Shown here: positions 56,976-64,000 of the stretch, piece by piece
Numbering within the stretch: position 1 is the stretch's first letter
Layout: each line of letters starts with the position of its first letter
Assembly: GCA_014529385.2 (NCBI GenBank)
Contig: CM043966.1
Location: 102,683,087 to 102,747,086, forward strand
Source: Adiantum capillus-veneris
Lineage: Eukaryota > Streptophyta > Polypodiopsida > Polypodiales > Pteridaceae
Reading direction: 5' to 3'
Length of the DNA: 64,000 nt
Notes under the pieces: model-generated
Databases searched by the model: none
The model's input: only the letters and a program-made list of their open reading frames with translations
What the model was told of the DNA's origin: nothing
Program-made: the position numbers and the translations under genes

Positions 56976-57229
56976 GGTTATCCACAAAATCTCACCCTGG
57001 TAGTTTTGCGTCGGGTTCACCAAAAATATGTCAAGAAATTTGCGGTCTTGCCAGGAAAGCACCGGGCTTATGGCTGTGAGAGTTTGTGAGAGAACTCAAC
57101 AAAAACTATATGAAGGAGTTAAACCATAGATGCCATGAAGACTAGGGTTTGGAAAGAAGTGCAATCAAAGAAGACTCACTCTTTCTCTCTTGCACTCACA
57201 CACACAAAGGAAGAGCACAAAAGAGAATG

Positions 57230-57442
57230 TCAAAACAATACGAAAATGAAAACATCAAGGCTATGGTCATATCGTATCATGGGTAATATGAAAGGGTTAA
57301 TAGATGAGTTAATGGCATTCAATCTAGGCTGACCAAATAGGCTACGAATTGTTCTTTGGAATTGTAGTTTTGTGCTTACCATAATATATATATTTTGTCT
57401 AGTGATTGGGATTAATTGTGTGTACAAATCCTCTTGGTTCAT
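57230..57442 (-). CDS. Leader ORF LA of Gy-C, 70 residues, novel family
   Basis: MNQ, IPITRQNIYIMVSTKLQFQR, SLFGQPRLNAIN, SSINPFILPM, LDVFIFVLF. Its ATG overlaps the stop of LB as ATGA (57439-57442), the arrangement used for stop-restart translation. It is 254 bases from the gag ATG. Gy-C belongs to a different gypsy lineage by RT, so sharing this family with Gy-A and Gy-B is notable. Confidence 0.78.
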   Translation of the reverse strand: MNQEDLYTQLIPITRQNIYIMVSTKLQFQRTIRSLFGQPRLNAINSSINPFILPMIRYDHSLDVFIFVLF

Positions 57443-57657
57443 AGTAAGATAACTACGCTTACATCAAAAGAAAAATTATAGTCTATGAGAGGTAGTATAA
57501 TGGGATCCGGTGATAGAAGTATTTCATTGAGCCTTTCAGGGCCGAAGAGAAACACTATACGTTGTTGAAAGTGCATTTTATGGCTAATCCATACGTTAAT
57601 TCTAATAGATCGTACAGAGTGAAAGCGATAAAAATGATCATCATGTGGGTTATTCAT
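57439..57657 (-). CDS. Leader ORF LB of Gy-C, 72 residues, novel family
   Basis: MNN, SIRINVWISHKMHFQQRIVF, LFGPERLNEIL, LSPDPIILPL, SFDVSVVILL. It starts 272 bases after the proposed primer site. Order LB then LA, as in Gy-A. Confidence 0.78.
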   Translation of the reverse strand: MNNPHDDHFYRFHSVRSIRINVWISHKMHFQQRIVFLFGPERLNEILLSPDPIILPLIDYNFSFDVSVVILL

Positions 57658-57929
57658 CTAGGATAGTATGTGAGAAATGTAGATATGAGGGAAGTGAAGA
57701 GATGAGAAGTTTCCCTCCCAAGCCCTATTCTTGCCCGTAGGCAATAAGGATACTGCGGGGAGAGATGTACCTGTAGCAAAGAGAACCTAGAGAGGATGAA
57801 TTACTAAGAATGAGAGAGATAGGTTTGGTTAAGGAGATGAGATTAGATACATATATATATGTTGGTTTAGAGATAAAAATGAAAACAACAAGAAATCAAG
57901 AAAACATCAATGTAGAACACATCTTACTT

Positions 57930-57946
57930 GAAACCCTTCGGCACCA
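57930..57946 (-). other. Probable primer-binding site of Gy-C
   Basis: Minus strand TGGTGCCGAAGGGTTTC, four bases inside the proposed LTR end CCCATCA. It shares TGGTGCC with the other gypsy sites. An alternative is TTGGTGAACCCGACGC at about 57008-57024, next to gag, but that would put the leader ORFs in the LTR and make U5 over 1 kb. Confidence 0.55.
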
Positions 57947-57950
57947 TTAT

Positions 57951-59036
57951 TGATGGGAGAGAGAAGAAGAGGGGAGAATTCAACGTTGATTGATACGCCA
58001 AGTACAACACCTTCTTTGATTAGAGTTGATCTTCCAAGGATAGCGTACAAGAATGGATAGTCTTCCTCTAGGAGAAAGTGTAGGCTTGGGCTTATGTTAA
58101 TGGGGCTAAGTACAATTAGGCATTACTACTCACTCCCTCAAGAATTCCTCTCATCAATGGCTTGAATGCTTGAGTTTTTTCTTTTCAAGGAAGAAGAGGT
58201 CCCCTTTTATAGGTGAAGGGAACCCCCAAGGGTTTACACAAGAAGAGAGGAGCCAGTGTGAATAGGAATTGGAAAAGTTGGAAATGAGCTGTCCCTGGCA
58301 TGATGTGGACAGACTGGGGTCCAGTATTTTGATCATATCTCCTCAATCGTGGCTTCAAATAAAAAAGTAAAAATATGAGCAGAAACTTCAGCTCATTAGC
58401 TAGGATTTTCATTTTAAAATCATTTTCCAATTCGGATTGGAACCTTGTGTAAAAAATTCATCAAAATAGGGTCCATTTCTGGCAGCAAAAGTCTTCTCGT
58501 GGTCCCCTTAGCCTAGACTTTCATTTAATTCCAAAGGACACCTCATGCCATATGAAAGCATGACATTGCTCCTTGACAAAGTTTTGTAGTCATGCTTGCA
58601 ATAATGCATTAAAATAAGCGTATCTTTGAAATCATGCCACCTAGTGTCCCACTAGGATTTGATTCCCTCCTAGTAGCTATTTAAAAAGAAATAGAAGAAA
58701 AGTATAAAAAATACATAGAATATATATATATTGGAGTTTACCCTAGATATAGGATCTAGCTAGGGTGTGAGATGATAATGAGATAGTAGAAATAAAGAAT
58801 CAATGCTTTTTGCCCCAAGTTAAAGAGGCGGAGCTATTGAGCTTTTCCCATAGTATTTTCTGATGGTAAAGTAAGGATAGGTTACCCTTGAAAAAAATAA
58901 TAGGATGAGATAGAAAGCTTATTATTATAATTAAATATGCATATGTACATTATAGGAAAGATAATTATGTATCTAAAAAGTTACAAGATAGATCTTGTAG
59001 CATGCGTTCCCACTATGTACGTGTTACAGCACGACA
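57951..59036 (-). repeat. LTR of Gy-C
   Basis: The minus strand starts TGTCGTGCTG at 59036 after polypurine tract ACAGGGGGTGGA (59037-59048) and ends CCCATCA at 57951. It has a TATA box at 58205-58211, 250 bases from its end. Only one Gy-C LTR is in the window; it follows the integrase half and precedes the gag half. Confidence 0.7.
58205..58211 (-). promoter_or_regulatory. TATA box of Gy-C LTR
   Basis: Minus strand TATAAAA in CACCTATAAAAGGGGACC. Confidence 0.6.
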
Positions 59037-59094
59037 TCCACCCCCTGTAAACCTGCACATCCTCCAGTATGTGCCACATTATTTCTTTGTAAGA

Positions 59095-61104
59095 TCAGCC
59101 CTCTTGTACATCTTCCTTGCTTTCTTCTTCACTGGATGATTCCAAAGCTTCATCTTCACTTTGATATTTACCTGTGGTTTGCTCTTCTTCCTCATCAACA
59201 TCTTCTGGATCATTGTCTCCTCTTCTCTTAAACATTTTGATCCTTTTTCCTGCAATGGGAATCTTTACTTCTGTACTATCTAGTTCAGACAAGCTGTAAG
59301 TAGCATTTTCATGCACATGCATTACAACGTACGGTCCAAACCATCTTTTTGAAAACTTACGCATAACTGTGTGCTGGTTATCAAGGCTACTATCATACAC
59401 CAAAACCCAGTCACCTTTGTCAATTGCTTTGCTCCTGAGTCGATGTCGCTTATCAAAGTAGTCCTTGTTTTTCAACCTTGCATTTTTGAGTCGTTCTTTT
59501 GCAGCTTCAATGTCTCCAGGTCTTCTCTCTAGCTGCCTTATACGCAGTGCAAGGAGATCTTTCCTGCTAAGCCCCTCTTGCCAAGGTAGTACATTCCATG
59601 TGCAAATTGTATCTTCAATCGGCATCACTGGATTTTGAGCATACATTAGCTCCGTAGGCATGTAGCCAGTTACTGAGCTATGTGTTGTACGATCAGCCCA
59701 TAAAGCATATGGTAACAATTTTGGCCACTCACCAACTCTTCCTTCGCAAGCCTTGGCTAAAGCTTTGATGATAGGAGGATGCCTTCTTTCACTCTTTCCA
59801 TTGCCTTCAAGGTTGTAAGCTGTAGTAAGAGAAATCTTGATTCCTAATCTAGAAAAGAACTCCTTTGCTTCTTCGGCATCCAGTTTACCTGTATCTGCAG
59901 TGATTTTTCCCACACAACCATAACGGCAAATCACTTCATCAAGAAGGAATTTGCACACAGCTTCTGTGGTTTTAGCTCTTAATGCTCTTCCTTCAACCTA
60001 GTTAGTTAGGTCCTCTCGTGCAAGAACCAAGTATCTCATCTGCCAGAGTCCTAGAGGCATTGTGACTAGATCCACAACCCATTTATAGTGCATGGCTAGT
60101 GGATATGTAGGGTGCAATCCATCACGATGTCGGACATTTGAATACATTTGACAAGTTACACATGACTCTACAAATTGAGATACATCTTTATACATACCCT
60201 TCCACCAATATTTTTCTTTCAACTTGGAGAAGGTTGCCCACACACCCCTGTGTCCAGCCCATAGACTCTCATGAAACTCTTGCATGAGCTTTACTTGAGT
60301 CTCTTTTTTACATATAACCCATTGTGGTGTAGCACCCTTTTGTTTAGGATGCTTCCACAAGTAACCATCCCTCAAAAAGTACCCATATGCTTTCCTGCGT
60401 ATCCTCTTGAATTCTTGTTCAGACCAATCATCCTGTTTTGTTAGAGTACTCAAGTAGCTTCCAATAGAAAGCCAATCATCTTCATAAAGATCTTTCAAGA
60501 ACAATTCAAGTGAATTATTCATGCAGACATTGTTACCTTTGACATGAGAGATAGAATAGAACTTTGTACCTACATCATCTCCCTCATCAATCATTTGTGA
60601 CTCATCTTCATACCTTGCCCTTGATAGCATATCTACCACTGTATTGTCTTTACCTGCAATGTGCTTAAACTCGGGATTTAAGGACTTAATGTAGGCAATC
60701 CACCGCAACATAGCAATGTCTGGAGTTGAGCAGCTTGTGATCATCCCAAGAAGTGGTAGAAAATCTATTTCTACAACCACACATGCACCAATTAGATACT
60801 CTTTTCCACTTTTCAAGGCTGTAACCATACCCCATAACTCTCTCTTTATCTTTGGATAGTTTCTTTAGCGAGCACTTAGTACCTTTGCTCCAAATCTTAC
60901 CACATACCTGTGTCCTTCTTTGTCATCTTGCCCTATTGCCCATCCAATCCCTGTAGGACTGGTGTCTACTGTCACAATTATTGGCCTTTGACACTCATAG
61001 TCTACCTTTCTCAAAGTTGTTGCTGACTGGAGCAACTCCTTTAGCTTTTTCATGGATTTTACATGTGCTTCTGTCCATTTAAACTTCTGATTCTTTCTAA
61101 GCAG
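59095..61104 (-). pseudogene. Gy-C RNase H and integrase, 3' half of pol
   Basis: A single minus frame from 61104 (LLRKNQKFKWTEAHVKSMKK) to 59095, with two stops only: TAA at 60865-60867 and TAG at 59998-60000, both at positions where the context suggests Gln. RNase H: VTVDTSPTGIGWAIGQDD, NTVVDMLSRARYEDE. Integrase finger: HESLWAGHRGVWATFSKLKE to CVTCQ; core WVVDLVTMPLG, ITADTGKLDAEEAKEFF, YNLEGNGKSERRHPP (D, D, E). The C-terminal domain has DWVLVYDSSLDNQ and KRWFGPYVV, then a long acidic tail. The polypurine tract follows. Confidence 0.88.
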
Positions 61105-61279
61105 TGAGGCGGTCCGGGGCGGGCAACAAGAAGAGCAACCTCTAGACACCCTTCAAGGCTCCCGTGCTGCTCAATGGGTTGGGGTTGGAAAAAAAATAAC
61201 AAACACACACACAAACCCGCAACCTAACCCTACACAAATTTGGGGCACCACCTAGTTTTGGATGCGAACTAGGACGCGT

Positions 61280-61359
<80 letters not shown>

Positions 61360-61650
61360 TGCTCGGGCTGCTTTGAAACGTATCGGCAATGATCAAGCAA
61401 ACACAATTATATATGTAAGAAAGAGAGAGAAGGGGGAGGGGGTGTTTGTTGCACTAATACCTTCTTACAAATCTGTCATGACCAATCAAAGTGATATTAG
61501 TATTTGTTCATCATAGCTTGAGTAAATTACACCACAACACATCACAAGAAAAGCCACCCCACTCACTGTCTTAAGGCCAGGGGAGTCCTCTCCACCCTGT
61601 CGCCCTCTTACAGTATGTGGGATTTATGGCTAAATTGATGACAACACTAG
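61105..61650 (-). repeat. Other Gy-B LTR, partial (cut by Gy-D)
   Basis: Identical by eye to 50447-51000 except for a (GA)n tract four units shorter (61282-61356). It begins TGAGGCGG after target GCAG (61101-61104) and stops at ACTAG, where Gy-D begins. Relative to the Gy-C frame it is the 3' LTR. Confidence 0.88.
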
Positions 61651-62274
61651 TGTTAAGGCGGTTACGCCGCTAGCGGAAGCTAAATAGCGAGAACTCAACC
61701 AACAACAGAATTTGTCAGACGAGGACGAAGCTTGACCCGCAGGCGCATGGAAACAACTAGGTGGGTGTCAAATCACCTACTCGACCTTCTAATGACAATC
61801 ACTACTAAGGAAATCAAATCTAAGTTCTAAAACACGCAAGTGACTGAAATCCGTACTACGAACGAATGCTATACGAAACAGGATCTAGAATCATCGAATC
61901 GATCTCAAACTCAAGGGGAAGTCTATGCACTAGGTAAGAACAACACCCTAAATATTTGAACTGTAAAATCAACCTATAATCACTCCGTGCGGTAAACGCG
62001 TATGAAGACAGGCCAAAAAATACAGGTGACCGAAACTTGACCCCGATGGTACTAATGTGTAGCTCTACTCGTTGTGGTTCTATAGATATGCTGCACACTC
62101 TATTCCGACACACGAAGTGGAAGAAAACTCACACCGAAGCTCGTAGGAACTTACCACACGTAGAAGCCGATAGCGCGCACTCTTGGTATCTGTGCGTAGC
62201 TCTCACCGTTGCTAACACAATGGCGGTGTCGCTTCTCCAATGGCGGTCCCGTAGCTCGCGTAGCAAGGAGATAA

Positions 62275-62315
<41 letters not shown>

Positions 62316-62600
62316 AGACACAGTCACGGCGCTCAAAAACTCACTTTGATTAATAAATCTCCCCTTAGGTTACAAAACTTTGGCTTATATACCTCAGCCT
62401 TGGAGGTGAGAACATCTCTAATTATTTACATTAACAGGTGAAATTACTTCGGGATTACAAGCTGGAAACTCAATTGAGTCCCGTTACTTAATGAATGGCT
62501 CAAATCAAAATTAATGTCGGAAAGACATTTATTACAATCAATGGTTACAAAATGATGGGTGTGAGCAAAAATGCGGGTGTGATCCTCTGCTGGCTCATCA
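61651..62600 (-). repeat. 3' LTR of Gy-D
   Basis: The minus strand starts TGATGAGCCAGC after polypurine tract GCGGAGGGGGGGAG (about 62601-62614) and ends CCGCCTTAACA at 61651, 950 bases. TATA box at about 62385-62391. A (CT)n tract is at 62278-62307. It is inserted in the Gy-B LTR at ACTAG; the other end lies beyond the window. Confidence 0.8.
62385..62391 (-). promoter_or_regulatory. TATA box of Gy-D LTR
   Basis: Minus strand TATATAA in GAGGTATATAAGCC. Confidence 0.55.
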
Positions 62601-62649
62601 CTCCCCCCCTCCGCGTTCTTGTCGTCCCTGACATGACTTTTAGGCTTGA

Positions 62650-64000
62650 TCAATAGAGTCCTGTCGTCTTGAGCATCTGCAAATGTGATTCGTAGCGTAG
62701 GTTGCCGATGGTCAAGGTTGGGCCGAATATTTTGCTTTCGTGAGTGAAAAAGCCGGTGTAGAAAGCTTCTTCGAATGTTTGCATGTGGAAGCTAGGCAAA
62801 AACATAATTCTTTGGTATAAGAGATGTAACACCTTTGGTGATGGCTGCAAAGAAAGATCATACATCATATCTGTCACTGTGTCGGCCGTCGATAGTAGAC
62901 TCGAGGTCGTTGCTTTATTTGGCGCGAACACTTCAATGCATGCTAAGAGAGTCCTGCAGATTTTCTTTAGCATCTGACACGAAAGGTCAGGAGAGCCAGT
63001 AAAGAGTTTGATGGTGCCCGTTAGGGTTTTCACCATGTAGGCTTTACCTATTCTCTCTCCTTCCTTTGGTCCTGGCATCCTTGGGTAATTAAGCCAATTT
63101 GGCTTCTTTTCTGCAATCCTGCCATGCTCTTTCCAGCTTCTGACTCTTGGCACCGGGCAGAAGGTTGCATCCTCCCGAATCTCCTTTGGAGCCTCTACCA
63201 AGTAGATGAGGTAGGCTGGGTATTTGTTCAGCCAACCTTTCCTCCATCTAGGTTGAGAATCTACAATCTTCTTTGATTGTTCATCCTTTGTGATGTCGCC
63301 TTCGTAAAGAGCGACATACTGCTCTTCCTCTATTCTCTTTTTCGTCTTTATCACTTCAAATTTCATCAGAGGGAAAGGCAGGCTGGGTTGCATCCACTCT
63401 TCATGGAGCACTTTTGTGTCTAAACCTTGAAGTCTAATGGAGATGAGGAGTCTCCTTTCCCATTCCATTTCCGCCTTGGCACTTTCCTCTATTGACTTTT
63501 CTATTTGGTCCTGGAGCCTTTGTTCTTCTTCTTCAGAGATTGCTGAAGTCGAGGCCACTTCTTGAACTGGGGCTGGATCTTCAATTGTGGTTGCCTCTCC
63601 AGTTTCAGGTAACTCTATGGCTGCTCCCCCTGCTTCTTCTTGTGGTGGCTCTGTTTCTCTTCTTTGTTGCTCTTGGAGGTCTTGGAGCTGTTTGCGGAGG
63701 GCCTCATTTTCTGTCCTTAGTGTTTGGTTTTCTGATGTGAGCCTCTCCTCTGCAGCCAATGATCCCTCCGCCATGTGCAATCTTTGTACTTGCTCTAACC
63801 TCAGCTCTCTTTGCAAACTTCTGACCTGCTCTTCCAGAGCTGGTACGAGGGCTCCCTCTTGTTCTGTTCCTGCCCTGCTAGCTCTAGGGGTGGTTCTGAG
63901 TCTCATGATTGTCCTTTCTTGAAGTTCGACTCTTTCCCTTAGCTCAATGAGCTCATCCTTGGCTGCCTCCAGCTCATCTTCTATTCGCTCCTTTGCTTCC
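62650..64000 (-). CDS. Gy-D terminal ORF, coiled-coil protein of unknown function, partial
   Basis: The minus frame is open from the window edge to TGA/TAA-type stop at 62650; the first ATG is at 63906 but coding continues upstream (ELEAAKDELIELRERVELQE), so the start is outside. The first 150 residues form a long coiled coil (LRTENEALRKQLQDLQEQQR), then an acidic linker, then a folded-looking domain with PRWRKGWLNKYPAYLIYLVE, KKPNWLNYPRMPGPKEGERI and FEEAFYTGFFTHESKIFGP. No zinc knuckle, protease, RT or membrane segment. The stop is about 36 bases from the polypurine tract, so this is the last ORF of Gy-D, or its only one. Uninterrupted over 450 codons. Confidence 0.75.
   Translation of the reverse strand, partial: EAKERIEDELEAAKDELIELRERVELQERTIMRLRTTPRASRAGTEQEGALVPALEEQVRSLQRELRLEQVQRLHMAEGSLAAEERLTSENQTLRTENEALRKQLQDLQEQQRRETEPPQEEAGGAAIELPETGEATTIEDPAPVQEVASTSAISEEEEQRLQDQIEKSIEESAKAEMEWERRLLISIRLQGLDTKVLHEEWMQPSLPFPLMKFEVIKTKKRIEEEQYVALYEGDITKDEQSKKIVDSQPRWRKGWLNKYPAYLIYLVEAPKEIREDATFCPVPRVRSWKEHGRIAEKKPNWLNYPRMPGPKEGERIGKAYMVKTLTGTIKLFTGSPDLSCQMLKKICRTLLACIEVFAPNKATTSSLLSTADTVTDMMYDLSLQPSPKVLHLLYQRIMFLPSFHMQTFEEAFYTGFFTHESKIFGPTLTIGNLRYESHLQMLKTTGLY

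Noticed and set aside
57008-57024. TTGGTGAACCCGACGC as primer site of Gy-C
   Set aside because: It is adjacent to the gag start and would give an LTR over 2 kb with the leader ORFs inside it; TGGTGCCGAAGGG at 57934-57946 fits the TATA distance and the other elements better. Not excluded.

Overview
This window is repeat-dominated nuclear DNA of a land plant. The evidence is GT-AG introns in transposon genes, En/Spm (CACTA), Ty1/copia, Ty3/gypsy and LINE elements of plant type, a copia primer site matching initiator tRNA-Met, a captured plant HIPP (heavy-metal-associated protein) fragment, long GA/CT/CA microsatellites and no bacterial-style gene order. I see no intact host gene. The very long dinucleotide tracts and the mixture of gypsy lineages would fit a large-genome non-angiosperm such as a fern, but that is a guess.

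Element names used here. Co-1 (1-372) is a copia 3' end lying in a LINE (373-2417, minus). The LINE abuts Gy-F, an old gypsy element arranged as 3' tail (2418-2860), LTR-like unit (2861-4993), pol (6526-9981), a protease located after integrase (9990-10490), another 3' ORF, and a second LTR-like unit (11357-26272). The two Gy-F units give each other's empty sites: unit 1 carries solo LTR S1 (4994-6525), and unit 2 carries the CACTA element Ca-1 (12208-19406) and the gag-only gypsy element Gy-E (20180-25505, minus). Ca-1 has a gutted transposase, an apparently intact three-exon second gene and a captured HIPP fragment.

From 26.3 to 29.9 kb there is a broken histone H3 of centromeric (CENH3) type, a fold-back hairpin and unrecognised reading frames. 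From 29.9 to 43.4 kb lies Co-2, an internally deleted copia element holding Gy-A (30568-40659), a near-complete Tat-like gypsy element with dual RNase H and full LTRs. From 43.4 to 48.3 kb are fossils: gypsy reverse transcriptase (minus), gypsy integrase (plus) and a decayed full-span CACTA transposase, Ca-2.

From 48.3 to 64 kb everything is on the minus strand. Gy-B (LTR 50447-53077, gag 48281-49834) is inserted in the pol of Gy-C, but Gy-C is permuted: its RNase H/integrase half (59095-61104) precedes its LTR and its gag-protease-RT half. Gy-D (from 61651 rightwards) cuts the other Gy-B LTR and encodes an unrecognised coiled-coil protein just before its 3' LTR.

The most interesting signal is a pair of homologous 70-76 residue reading frames in the leader between primer-binding site and gag of three elements (Gy-A, Gy-B, Gy-C). 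All six copies are open, although the large genes beside them are broken in Gy-A and Gy-C. Their order differs between elements, and their junctions look translationally coupled in two of the three. I recognise no known family for them.
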